Source of the DNA: Paraspadella gotoi
Lineage: Eukaryota > Chaetognatha
Length of the DNA stretch: 64,000 nucleotides
NCBI GenBank assembly: GCA_051294375.1
Contig: CM119263.1
Location: 17,218,171 to 17,282,170, forward strand
Direction: 5' to 3'
The position numbers and the translations under genes were made by a program. The notes beneath the pieces are model-generated. The model saw nothing but the letters and a program-made list of their open reading frames with translations, had not been told where the DNA came from and did not search any database. Every line of letters starts with the position of its first letter. The stretch's first letter is position 1. This document shows positions 1-11,817 of this stretch, in pieces.

Positions 1-571
1 CCTCCAAAAAGGCGAGAACCACTGGCTTTTCGCTTTTGTGTCGCTCGTCTATTGATTTTCGGTCTTTTCTCATTGTTCGCTGCGAGATTCGTCGCGATCC
101 TTCGTCGACGGCGAGAAAATGATGTTGATGTTGACAGAACCGAGACCCGAGGCGGAATTCGAGTGGAGGGACTCGATCGATTCAATTCACTTGATAACCA
201 ACTAATTTATAGCTTTTATATTTTAACGATTTAATTTGGTCACTGTTCTATAGAAATAAAACGTTGATATTTATCCTTTTCGGTCGGTGTTGGTTTTTGA
301 GTGAAATAAAAACTCAAAATATATCTAATTATGAAAGTCAAACAACAATGAACACATATTTCATTAACTATTTGAAAATTTTTTTCTAAAAAATCTCGAT
401 AGGTATTTCTTGGCAAGAATGAGGTGCGATGCAATGCAATAATAACAATCGTGAAAAGAAAATTAATCAAAAAAAAATATTTGCTTTTCCGTTGTATACA
501 TAGGACAATGACGAATAATATTGCAGGTTGGATAAATTAACGTAAAACAAAGAAGACAACGAGTTGACGCG
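1..571. other. Non-coding stretch downstream of the Ig-type gene
   Basis: I see no gene here. The short open frames have no domain, signal peptide or splice pattern that would support them. It lies 3' of the minus-strand Ig gene and probably holds its 3' UTR. Confidence 0.5.
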
Positions 572-3500
572 TTACACGAGAGTCGGGAATCCGTGAGTGA
601 CGCTGCCATTGGCGACGCCTCCGTTGACCACGCTGCCATTGGCGACGCTTCCGTTCCCACGCGACGGCCAACCGTAAGAGTCTCCGGCGTAACTTCCGTC
701 GGGCCGATCGCCGGCGCTGCCGACTGAGACGCTGCCGTCGACGACGCTGTAGTTTCCGTTTGTCGGCCGGTCGGCGTCGACGAAGCGTTGGCCGCCGGAT
801 TTGGCGGCGTCGCCGGCGCCGATCTCGTACGAGTCTTCGGAAGCCGACGACGACGAAACTGCGTAGCGCTGCATGCGTCGCTTGCGGATCGACGCGACGA
901 TGGTGACGACGATGACGGCGATGACGATGACGACTCCCAGGAGGCCTTGAGGCCAGGAATGGGAAAGGAAATGATTATGAAAGGGAAACGAAGAGAAGGG
1001 ATGGTGAGAAGAAGGAAAAGGAGTAGAAAGAGAGAAAGGAAATGGAAGGAAAAAAAGAAAAAGAAAGACAAAGAAGGAAGGAGGAGAAAAAACACACATA
1101 AAAAGTAAAAAGATGGGAAAGGAAAAAAAGAAGTGGAGGACAGAGAAAGCAAAGGAAAAGAGAGAAAGAAAAAAAAAAGAAAAAGAAAAGGGAAGACAGA
1201 GAAAGGAAAGGAAAGGAAAAGAAAGAAAGAAAAATGAAATAAAATGAAAGGGGAAGAAAGACAAATGAAAGGGGAAAAAAAAAGAAAGAAAAATAAAATA
1301 AAAAGGAAGATTCGACAGTTAGCAACGCCGCCAACAACAACGACTCACAAGCCACAGCGACGATGACGATGAGCTCCCTCGTCCGACTGACAGCGTAATC
1401 TCGATCCTCGATCTCGATATCGAAGTCTGCGCTTCCGTGATCGTTGACGGCGGAACAGCGGTAGACGCCGAAGCGGACTTCCCCGTTGGCGTCCTCTTCC
1501 ATGGTAAAGGTCAGTTCGGGTAAGTCGCTGTTGAGGAGTTCTGGACTAGGGGTCGGCGTCACCTGAGGAGGGGAGAGAGAGAGAGTGAGTTGAGGGCGAG
1601 AGAGACGGAGACATCTTCAACCCTTATACTCCGACCTCGATTCCACACGGGTCATCGTACGGCACCCAACTTCCGCCTTCCCACTTTTTCCAGTCGCAGT
1701 CTTCCTCCTCGTCGCAGGGATAGACGTTGCTTCGGTCGACCCAGTCGCATGGGTTGTACTGCTTCTCCATGACACGACCCAAGTAGCGCCACTGGTAGGC
1801 GAAGGGCGGCGGGTTGGACATCACGTCGCAGCGGAGCGTCACTTCCTCGCCGATAGAGGCGCCGACGATTCTGGCGGAGGGTGACGATGGAGAGAATAAA
1901 AATTAAAAATTAGGGTCAGATATGAGCCGAATTGTATAAGAAAGTTAACTTTATTACTGAGTATAAATGAGTTAGAGAAGATTCACAAAGGCATGATTAT
2001 TCTCTGCCGACGGAAGATTTTTTAAATTCTTATGTCTTCACAAAAGCGCTAATGTAACAAGGCCTTGTGGCGCAATGGATAACGCGTCTGACTACGGATC
2101 AGAAGATTCCAGGTTCGAATCCTGGCAAGGTCGTTTTTTAACGTCTTTTAATTTTTAAAGTCTTATATTTTCCTCGTCTCCCTCATTGATTGCACTTTAC
2201 CTTTCGTTTTCCGTCCCGTTCCAAACTGGTTTGTGCTGCACGTCTAGAATCACAAATGCCTCCGCCTCCTTGTAGGTGACCTCGTTGACGGCCGTGCAAG
2301 TGACCCGCCCACGGTTGTCCTTCCAATCTGCCTTTAAGCTCAATCGATTGCCTTCAACCTGAGAGTTTGACGAGACCCAAGTTCATGTATTTTTTGTGTT
2401 TACATGTAATAAGAGTTGATCATGAAAAGAAGAATACAAGAGAACGTTAAATTAAAAAAATAAAAAAATAAATAAAGTAAGAACAACCTCCAGCCTCCCG
2501 GCGAGCTGATTGCAGATGTTTCCGACGGGGCACTGGGCGTGCTCCGGAAGGTTGCTGTAGTCTGGCGTCTCCCACTGAAGAACCGCATTAGGGTTGGTGC
2601 CGACTGGACTGCAGTAGAGGTTGATGAGGTCTCCCTCGTTGACGGGGCGGTTGCCTTCGATGGAGGCGCCAGAGGGACCGAAAGCCACCCTAAAATAAAG
2701 TAGGGGTTTCAATTTAGATTTCCGGTTTTTTTTTTGTCCCCTGCTCTTGCCTTTTGTTTTTTCTTTTGTTTTCGTTGTTGTCTTTTTTCTAAAGACTCGA
2801 ATGTATTCTAATTTCTTTCGCCTTCCTCTTTACCTAGCGTTTCCCCCTACCGAGCCCCGAAAAAAACGAAAAATATTTTGACCTCCATCGCTGACAGTTA
2901 ATTCCTTCTGACGAACGACTCGATCCGATCTCTGCCAAGATTCGACTCTTTCACCACATAAATTTTCACCCTCTCAATTTTTCTTTTCACTTCGGATTTA
3001 ATCGAAAAACAAACAGAAGGCAATCGCATCGGCCTCCAGTCGGCCCGCGTCGGTTGTGGGAGATATTTTTTTTTTTTTAGTAAGTGTAGTAGCGACGCCG
3101 AAAAGTCGGCCAGGGGGAAATTATCCGTCGGCAAAGATAAAACCTGAAAAACAGATTCAAATCTTTGGATCGATCGGACCCCCGAAACATCGGCTGACCA
3201 GAGATTCACGCTCGTTTAGTGAGTTTACGGCAACTCTCCCGTTCTAGTGAAAACGAAATTCGAAGTCGTATCGCTCAAAAGCGTAAAAATCTCGGCGGTC
3301 ACGTCAAAGGACCCAAATTTTCGGTAGTTGTATTTTAGGACGGGAGCAACTTTGGAAAAATTATTTTTAGCTCTGTCGGAAGCAGCAAAAAGACATTGGC
3401 GATGACTCCGACTCGATTAATAAGTCCGATTCGGGCGAATTCCCCGGCGAATCGGACAAAATCCAGGCTTTTTGGTCGCGGGTTCATTTCGAAGTTTGTT

Positions 3501-5919
3501 TTGGTTAAAACCCGAGTGACTATCTCTTCAAGAGCGTAAACGATGGAGGGTGGAAACATGGAAGGGGGCATAAAAACGATAAGAGGAAACAGAGGGAGCT
3601 TGGATTCAAAAACAATTTTGAATGGGAAGCGATTAGGAGTTTCTTAAAATGGATTGGAGTTCATTTATTTTATTCGCCAGTGTGAAGGGATAATGAAAGA
3701 GAAAGACGAAGTTTTGGCTCAATTGAGTAAAAACTTTAATTGAACAACCCATCTCAGATGTAGTTGAGGCCTTGACTCACTCACTTCAATGCCTTGCTGG
3801 TCTCTCTGGACAGGAGCGGGTCTGGCGAATCCGCGTAGCACGTGACTTTCTCACCGTCGTGATTCGCTCTCACGATCATTGTCGACTCGACGAAAAAGTG
3901 CATCGCGGTCTGATCCTCTTGGCTGCCTGAAGAAGAAACTCAGAATATTAGTCTTTTTATTTATTAGATTCTTTCAGTTTAAAAAAATATATATACCGTG
4001 TATACTGTATAGTAAGTCGGAACAGGTTACAAACTAACAGAAGTCCGGTATAAATATTGTCAATGGGTTTGTTAAAGATCAAGAAAATAAAAAAAATTCA
4101 AGATTTATCTTATAGTTAAATGAATGGAAGCTATTTTATACTATCCAAATATTATATAGCGTCAAGAGGTAAGTTTTACCTTTTTTTCGGATTCTGATAG
4201 AGCTTGAAAAGTTAGATGAAGGTTACTATTACAACTTTTTGAAATTTTAATGATTTGTTTATGAAAAGTAATTAAAACTATCAAATTTATTGAATGATGA
4301 TGATTATGATTTTTTAATGTTTTTTTTCAAATTTTAACCCATTTACTATTAAAATTGTTTTGAAATTTATAATACTAACCTTCATCTAACTTTTTAATCT
4401 TTATAATAATCCATTTTTAAAAATTTAAATTTCCTAAAAAAATTTTGAAGCATTTCTTACATATTATTAAATATTAAAATGCTTCCATGCATGAGGAAAA
4501 TGAATTTAATCAAAATCTAACATCATAACATCATAACATCATAAGTCAATTTGGTTGTTAAAAGACAAAAGCCTTTTATTACAGACTTTTATTTAAATGC
4601 TTACTATTATGACTATTAGAATTTTCACCAATCACCAGTCGCTTACCTTCAATGCTGGTGCCATCGGGAAGTTCTAGCGAAAGCTTAGCAATGGGTTGTC
4701 CTATGTCTCGCACCTGGTAAGTTAATCGGTTGTTTTTAAAGAATTCTTCACCAGACACTCGAGCAATTCACCTTGCAGACGATGTCGAGGTCATCCCCGA
4801 CCGCCATCCATTCCCCTTCGTTGAAGGCGATGACGGGGTCGTCAGGAGGATAGTTCACCACCAAATAACTAAATTTATATTATCAATTGTGAGAATATGA
4901 ATGATAATAAATTGAGATAATTCTAAACTCACGCTTTGGTCGTGTGCGGCTGAGAGACCCACTCCCCCAACGCCCCTTGATCGAAGACTGTAGTGACGGC
5001 TTCGTTGCTGGCTAAGCATTCCAAGGTCTTGTAGTGGAGGTAGCGGTCAGGTTTTAAGTTTAGGACGGACCTTACCATATCGTGGGAATAGAGGTGGGGC
5101 TCCTGGAAGGTATTTTGGGGCGAGAGAAAAGTTAATTGAATTAAAATTACTTACTTTTTCACTCAAATCATGGCAAACTGCCTCACCTGCGTGTATTCCT
5201 CCTTCCCAAGCTCCTTCCCATCCAGCCTCCAAGAAATTGTGGCGTGGGGAATGCTGAAGACTTCGCACTCGACAAGATTATCGAGGTCCTCGTAAACGAG
5301 CAACTCGGATGTGACGGGGTCGGCCAAGGGGAAGAAGGGTTGGGTCAGTTCGGCCAGGACGAGGTTGTAGGCGACGACTACTGGAGGTGAGTTGACCGAG
5401 TTGTCAAGGAAAACCTAAAGGAGTTGGAGAGAAGTAGAGTGTTGGTATTTTTGCGACACAAAATTTACAAAGAGATGTCTAGTGATGCCTAAAAAGCGGA
5501 ATTTCACACGAAATATATGAATATTGAAAGTAGGACTAACTCCTGACTCTTTCAACTGTGGATATTTTTCAAAGATCAAAGAAACAAAACAAAAACCAAA
5601 AATCTAAGACGTTTCGGCCAAGGTACAAAATTGGGCGGGTGTCAGTTTTCCCTTTCTCTTCGCACGTGCGCCTCATTAAATTCGCGTTTATGCTTCGTTT
5701 TAACTTTGAAAGGAGAGATAATATTTCGGCCAAACTCCCGGCCTTTCTCATCCCCCTGCTCTTCCCTGCTTTTCCCATTCTNNNNNNNNNNNNNNNNNNN
5801 NNNNNNCATCCCCCCCCCCACGGCTAGCCTCCTTTTCTTCCTCGGGTTTTACCTTACTTTATATTTTTTTTTTAATAGAATCCGTTCAGGATCAATTAGC
5901 CCATGCAGGTGAAAGAGAT

Positions 5920-6001
<82 letters not shown>

Positions 6002-8303
6002 AGAGAGCATTGCATACATCAGTTCCAACCCTTTTTTTCCTTCGGGCAATTAACAAGAATTTTTTTCTTGTTCTTCCCTATTCTTTAAGAATTAATCTAT
6101 TAAGTTTTACCTAGAGTATTTATAGAATAAAGGAAAAACTTAAATGATAATTAAATTATGAACTGTACCTCAATTATGTCTAGGTCTAGTTTTCCCTGGC
6201 ATCTTCAACCATCGAACAACAGACAGGTGTAATTTTCCTGCCTCTTTCACCATGGACCCACCTGGCAGGTGTAGTTTCCTTGCATCTCCGGCTTAAATTT
6301 TTGACTAGAGCGACGCTTTACCGCAGGGAGATCCTTAAAAAATCCGTCTTGGATGAGAAGGACGTGCGACTCGGAAACTTGTCGTACTTTGGTTTTATTG
6401 CCTGTGGCCAAATGTAAATCAATTACTCGAGAATTGTGGCCAAACTTAAATTAATTGTGCCAAATGTAAATCAATTGACTCAGTTTTATCAGCTATTGTT
6501 TTTAGTCTTCATAGATCTTGAAGTCAAAAGGCGGCTAAAATCTTGCCTTGGTGACGTCTATTACTGGACCTACTGTTCCAACATACTCCTCAGAAAGGAC
6601 TGTTGCAGTCAATTTACAGCGCTTCCCCTTAATTTTTTCGAGAACTGTAAGCTAGTTTTCGCTGTCAAGTATTATTGGCCTCTCGCGTTACTATCTGCAC
6701 CGTTCTAACCGCGAAAATACTGTTGACGCCGTTCGTTTTCGATCTGCTCGTTGGTCTTGGGCGCTGAAGGATCGCCGACCGACTGTCGTCCCCGCATCCT
6801 GAGAGGATCCCACCGCGAACGATCGTCCCGCCGATTCCCCCTCGGTCGTCGGATTGAACGTCCATATATATGGCGCCTTCGAGTTTAAAAAATCCACTGA
6901 TTTATTAATTGATTTTGATTGATAGATTGATTGAATGATCGATTGATCAATTGATACTTTTTATTATATTTTATTTATATATCTCCCACACCAACCGGAA
7001 TACTCTCGGCGCCAACTCCCCATCGTAGTCGCATTCGAGCTTCTTCTTCCCGCCCTCGCCGACGAAGATGTCGTTCTCGGTCCTGACGCGGCGAGGCGCT
7101 CCGGGTTGAGGCCGTCCTTGCGGCGCGGCGGCGCCTCTCCCTGGCGGACACCACGACCAAGAAGGCGGCGGCCGGCAGGAGGAAGAGGAGGAACGTGGAG
7201 CAGACATTTTTTTTTTCCCGTGGGGTGGATTCTGATTTTTGTTTGTTTGTTATATTGTTATGGAAGTTTTGGAGAAAGATTATTTGGGTCGTTAACTTCG
7301 GTGTGGGGAGGAGAGGCTGTTTCTGGTTGTATTTTTGTAGACGTTTATAATTTTTTAATATTTATTTAAGTTTTTTGTTTTTTTTTGGATGTTTATAATT
7401 TTTGATAATTCTATAATTTTGAGATGAGGTAATTTCGGATTTTCGTTAACTTATCATACATCCCTCTTTGTGAGCTCCGGCGTTTTTCAAAAGAACGAGC
7501 CGCCCGTTTATTCCATTTTCGAACTCTCTTTTTTTTCTTTTTCTTTTTGTTTTGTTTTTCAAAACAATCGGTTTCTTTATTATTTGTTATTTCTTATCGG
7601 CGTCAGAATTGATTTTTCTTTTTCGCCGCTGACCTCGATTTTCCATGAGTTTGAAGACTCGAGAGGGAGAATCAAGAGATAAGAAAGAAAAAGGTTTAAT
7701 TTGAATAAAAAAGTTCCAGACTCGAAGAGTTTATATCCGAATTGAATATAAAATATTCTCGGTTATTTCTCACAAAATTGATGTTTTTTTTTTTTTCTTC
7801 GGAATTTGATGATCGTGATGAACGAGATTAATTTGATGTATATCTTCGATTGTTGCCGGAAACAGGAAGTAAAATCTAAATCTAAATCTCATCTGTGTTT
7901 AAATTTAACATAATATGTTTTCCTCGTGGAGAGTTTTCTCACGTTTAAAAATCATTACAAATACTCGTTTTATTTTCTTTAGTATTAATTAGATTTTAGG
8001 AAGCTAATTTAAAGTACAGGTTATACGACGAAATTATTGTAGCCAGTTTAAAATTTCGTGGCGGTAACCAAGAAAAAATTATTTATCGAAAAAAAAAAAG
8101 TTAAGCGTTCTTGACTAAACAAAGTGGTTTGTATCGTTTGATTTTGAAACGAAGGAAGAGGAAGTGCGTCGTTTCTTCTTGTCATCCAAAGTAATCAATT
8201 GTGAACAAGAATGCTTTTTTTCCCTCCGTTTCAAAAACAAGAAAAAAAGTCGAAACAACAACTTGGGATTATGAGTTTCTCCCGTTAAAACTTGAAAAGG
8301 AAG

Positions 8304-8352
<49 letters not shown>

Positions 8353-10045
8353 AGCGCACCTCGCTCCCAAAACCGATGGGTGTGTAATATTGGGAGGGGG
8401 GTTGGGCGGTTGAGAATCCTATGCGGGCATCACTCCCGGCTAAAAACGTTGAGAATCCCGTAGGGAGCGTCACCCTTTGCTCGAGCGAGAGCGGCGATTG
8501 GCGGATCATCGGTTGAAACATTGCGTTCTCATTGGCGAAAACATTTCGGAGAAGAAACTCGAGAATGAAACAGAAAAAAGCATCTTTTTCTAAGTGTACT
8601 TAGTATCTGGAGGATACTTTACGCGTTTTGGGTTGATGCTGATGCTTAAAATCGAGCAACTCAGAGTACTCGATACAGGGCCGACCGATGTTACTATCAA
8701 AACATCTAAACTAATGTTGGATAAAAAAAAAACAAGACCGATAAATATTTACAAATTGTTTTTATTTACAATTGCAACGAGTTTGATTAACGAACGAGTT
8801 TCCTGCCCGATTTTCTTTGTTCTAATCCCGATCGCACTGTACATCGAGAAAAGAATTCTTGGTGGGATGGGGTGGCATGGATTCTGCTTTCTGTTTTCTT
8901 CTTATTTAAGTTGCGCTTTTTTTTTTTCTTTTCTCTTTCATTCAATTTATCTGTTGTCACGAACATAATTTCGTTCCCTTGACATTTCGGTCGGTGGGGG
9001 ACAAGAATTTCAATTTTAAATCTTTAGCTTCGAGACCTTACTTTTTTTTCTTTCCTCGTTTTCAAAAAAATTTAAAAAATTAAACCGAGATTTTTTTTAT
9101 TTTAATTAAAAAGGTTTTTAATGACATTTAAAGAACGCGGTCCGAATTCGAGCGGAAGACAGTGACCAAATGGTTTATCTCTTTCGCTTCTTTCAATGAT
9201 CGAATCGCAAGAGACAAAACTGCAACGACGAGAGCCAACGCGAGGTTTAAAAAATTCGATTGTTATTAAATAATCACATCACCGCGTACACACTGGGTAT
9301 TAGATCACTCCGATGACGGAGGAAGAAAAATATAGAAAACGCCATGCACCGGACAAGAAAAGGTTTTGACACCTCCACGACTAGAAGAAAAGCGCGTTAA
9401 GTATTTTTGTAGAGTAGCCTCCCTAATTTATATATATATATATATATATATTTAAATACGCCAATGCGGAGCGATTTGTATTGTACAAACGAGGCGATCC
9501 CTTCAAAATCACCAATGACAACATGTAATATAAGCTTTCTTTCCCTTATTCATCTCTTTTTTTTCCCCGTCCCTTGATAATGGGAAAAGTGTTCTTCTCG
9601 ATCCGCACGGGACGGTGACACAGATGGCAGCACCGGTTCCGTATCTTTTCCTGTTCGTTGTACCTGGAGTGAAAAACAGAGAACACGGTAGGGTATAAAC
9701 GCTATATTTTTTGCTTAAGTTGATAGAGCAATTTATAACAGGTAGGGAAAACGAAGGCTAAATAGTAGTTATTAGAAGTGATCGCAGTAAACTCTGAAAT
9801 CTAATCTTAGATCCTGCGAGACTTTACTTATACTCCTCATAGATACATTAAAATATATTAAAGGCAGGACTACTTTAAAGAGAAGCGGGTCGCCTAATCT
9901 ACGATTCAGGTGAGAGAGAGAGAAAAAATTTAAATTATGATTGAGAACTTTTAGGCTCGTTTAACAGACGAGAGAGAGAGAGAGAAGATGAGAGAGGAGA
10001 GAAGAGAGAGAGGAGAGAGAGATGAGAAGAGAGAGAGAGAGAGAG

Positions 10046-10078
<33 letters not shown>

Positions 10079-10575
10079 GTCGTTTGGTTAATGTTATTTT
10101 TGACAACCACTGAAATTCCTTCGTTGAAAAGAACCGGTAAGTTTAAGTTCGGATTGGAATTGAGGTGGGGATGAGAATAAAAAAAAGCTTGTAAACGAGT
10201 CGAAATCTTCGGGAGAGAAAAAAAAAGAAGAAGAAACGGCGTCGGAACGCGAAAAGTTAAACGCATGATAAACTATTAAACAGTAATAAAAGAAGAGAAA
10301 GAAAATCAAAGCGTTGCACACGCGGCCTGGCGAGAGTCGTCAAGAAATACATAATCGTAAAAAAGAGCAGTTAGTAAAAAAGGTAAAATAAAAAAGTAAT
10401 TTCTTTGAGAGATGAGAAATTAAAGAGTAAAAAAGAAGTGTCGTCTCTCAGGATAAAAACTAAAATCGGTTAGGAAAATGAGGCGCAAGTTTGATGGGTG
10501 ATTTGTCAAGAGGGAATTTTGTTTGTTACTCTTTTCACGGTTAAACTCTGCGATCTGACCTTATCTCTCTCCTTT

Positions 10576-10611
<36 letters not shown>

Positions 10612-11817
10612 TTGCATACATCAGTTCCAACCCCTTTTTTTCCTTCGGGCAATTAACAAGAATTTTTTTCTTGTTCTTCCCTATTCTTTAAGAATTAATC
10701 TAATTAAGTTTTACCTAGAGTATTTATAGAATAAAGGAAAAACTTAAATGATAATTAAATTATGAACTGGTACTCAATTATGTCTAGGTCTAGTTTTCCC
10801 TGGCATCTTCAACCATCGAACAACAGACAGGTGTAATTTTCCTGCCTCTTTCACCATGGACCCACCTGGCAGGTGTAGTTTCCTTGCATCTCCGGCTTAA
10901 AATTTTTGACTAGGAGCGACGCTTTACCGCAGGGAGATCCTTTAAAAAATCCGTCTTGGATGAGAAGGACGTGCGACTCGGAAAACTTGTCGTACTTTGG
11001 TTTTATTGCCTGTGGCCAAATGTAAATCAATTACTCGAGAATTGTGGCCAAACTTAAATGAATTGTGCCAAATGTAAATCAATTGACTCAGTTTTATCAG
11101 CTATTGTTTTTAGTCTTCATAGATCTTTTGCAAGTCAAAGGCGGCTAAAATCTTGCCTTGGTGACGTCTATTACTGGACCTACTGTTCCAACATACTCCT
11201 CAGAAAGGACTGTTGCAGTCATATTACAGCGCTTCCCTTAATTTTTTCGAGAACTGTAAGCTAGTTTTCGCTGTCAAGTATTATTGGCCTCTCGCGTTAC
11301 TATCTGCACCGTTCTAACCGGAAAATACTGTTGACGCCGTTCGTTTTCGATCTGCTCGTTGGTCTTGGGCGCTGAAGGATCGCCGACCGACTGTCGTCCC
11401 CGCATCCTGAGAGGATCCCACCGCGAACGATCGTTCCCGCCGATTCCCCCTCGGTCGTCGGATTGAACGTCCATATATATGGCGCCTTCGAGTTAAAAAA
11501 TCCACTGATTTATTAATTGATTTGATTGATAGATTGATTGAATGATCGATTGATCAATTGATACTTTTTATTATATTTTATTTATATATCTCCCACACCA
11601 ACCGGAATACTCTCGGCGCCAACTCCCCATCGTAGTCGCATTCGAGCTTCTTCTTCCCGCCCTCGCCGACGAAGATGTCGTTCTCGGTCCTGACGCGGCG
11701 AGGCGCTCCGGGGTTGAGGCCGTCCTTGCGGCGCGGCGGCGCCTCTCCCTGCGGCGACACCACGACCAAGAAGGCGGCGGCCGGCAGGAGGAAGAGGAGG
11801 GAACGTGGAGCAGACAT
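572..11817 (-). CDS. Multi-Ig-domain single-pass membrane protein (14 exons)
   Basis: I infer a cell-surface adhesion or receptor protein; the exact family is not recognised. Exons read on the minus strand: 11817-11603, 11504-about 11319, 11253-11157, 11009-10866, 5414-5187, 5102-4933, 4868-4772, 4713-4647, 3926-3785, 2689-2488, 2358-2201, 1870-1630, 1562-1349, 945-572. Every splice phase from 11009 to the stop agrees. The first exon gives a signal peptide (MSAPRSLLFLLPAAAFLVVV). About five Ig domains follow, with typical strand motifs such as GNYTCQ, VECEV, VTCYAD, VTCTAVN, VTLRCDV and VYRCSAVN. The last two exons join exactly inside one transmembrane helix (LIVIVAVACLLGVVIVIAV...) followed by RKRR, so the N terminus is outside. 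The tail of about 95 residues is Ser/Gly/Asn-rich. The first four exons lie in the duplicated block; copy B was used. Exons 2-3 of that copy need small indel corrections. Confidence 0.8.
2061..2133 (+). tRNA. tRNA-Arg(ACG): tRNA-Arg (anticodon ACG)
   Basis: The 73-nt sequence folds as a full cloverleaf: acceptor GGCCTTG pairs with CAAGGTC, the T arm holds GGTTCGAATCC, and the anticodon loop CTACGGA gives ACG. A run of T follows directly as a Pol III terminator. It sits antisense inside an intron of the Ig gene. The tRNA-Arg at 48952-49024 has the same sequence. Confidence 0.95.
2690..3784. other. Long intron of the Ig-type gene
   Basis: This 1.1 kb lies between Ig exons 3926-3785 and 2689-2488. 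I see no conserved exon, RNA gene or repeat; the open frames here lack domain signal. Confidence 0.6.
3927..4646. other. AT-rich intron of the Ig-type gene
   Basis: AT-rich intron sequence of about 0.7 kb with three short direct repeats of CATCATAA near 4522-4545. Nothing else is seen. Confidence 0.6.
5782..5806. other. Assembly gap of 25 N
   Basis: Exactly 25 undetermined bases inside a long intron of the Ig gene, about 200 bp before the tandem-duplicated block. The following bases are a C homopolymer. The true gap size is unknown. Confidence 0.99.
5922..5998 (+). repeat. (GA)n microsatellite at the left edge of duplicate copy A
   Basis: A nearly pure GA tract. It abuts the start of copy A just as another GA tract (10577-10608) abuts copy B, so the duplication boundary lies in simple sequence. 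Confidence 0.95.
6262..7207 (-). pseudogene. Second copy of Ig-gene exons 1-4, frameshifted
   Basis: This is the counterpart of 10866-11817. The signal-peptide exon starts at 7207 but shifts frame after MSAPRS, and the exon ending GNYTCQ has several single-base losses that break its frame; both are intact in copy B. In contrast, near 6615 and 6712 this copy keeps bases that copy B lacks. The damage is therefore shared between copies, which fits independent sequencing errors better than decay of one copy. Confidence 0.7.
8301..8353 (+). repeat. (GA)n tract in copy A
   Basis: An interrupted GA microsatellite. The matching site in copy B (about 12910-12930) is much shorter, one of the few larger length differences between the copies. 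Confidence 0.9.
9509..9663 (-). pseudogene. Duplicate of the last exon of the small unknown gene
   Basis: This matches exon 14251-14093 of the small minus-strand gene. At least two single-base losses (in the G run near 9610 and in the CAGAG/CAGA site near 9622) break the frame that is open in copy B. The partner exons 1-3 exist only once, to the right of copy B, so this exon is orphaned. Confidence 0.65.
9971..10077 (+). repeat. Interrupted (GA)n tract in copy A
   Basis: A purine-only tract of GA units with GAGG and ATGAG interruptions. It corresponds to 14550-14686 in copy B, with a different length. Confidence 0.9.
10577..10608 (+). repeat. (GA)n tract at the copy A/copy B junction
   Basis: Short pure GA repeat between the end of copy A and the start of copy B. 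Confidence 0.95.

Larger units (their letters stand above)
6009..10562. repeat. Tandem-duplicated block, copy A (about 4.55 kb)
   Basis: This block is nearly identical to 10611-15163, from ATTGCATACATCAG at its start to CTGACCTT at its end. The differences I could read are mostly one- or two-base indels, often in homopolymers, plus different GA-tract lengths. It holds Ig exons 1-4 (minus) and the last exon of the small gene whose good copy is at 14093-16229. A recent true duplication and an assembly artefact are both possible; the indel pattern favours the artefact. Confidence 0.95.

Noticed and set aside
1140-1320. Long minus-strand frames rich in Phe/Leu/Ser near 0.6-1.3 kb
   Set aside because: They are read-through of a purine-rich intron between the last two Ig exons. 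The splice sites at 1349 and 945 remove them and restore one transmembrane helix.
5903-6088. Arg-Glu or Ser-Leu repeat proteins over GA/CT tracts (also at 14.5, 17.2, 22.6, 26.5, 41.6, 55.0 and 56.9 kb)
   Set aside because: They are only translations of dinucleotide repeats, with no conserved flanking sequence.
6436-6708. Plus-strand 90-residue frame in copy A, partly repeated at 11058-11264
   Set aside because: It overlaps Ig exon 3 on the other strand, where the minus strand reads as an Ig segment with splice sites; the plus frame is a shadow.
7106-7682. Plus-strand hydrophobic frames in the duplicated block
   Set aside because: T-rich DNA upstream of the Ig first exon gives Phe/Leu-rich frames; the two copies do not keep the frame.
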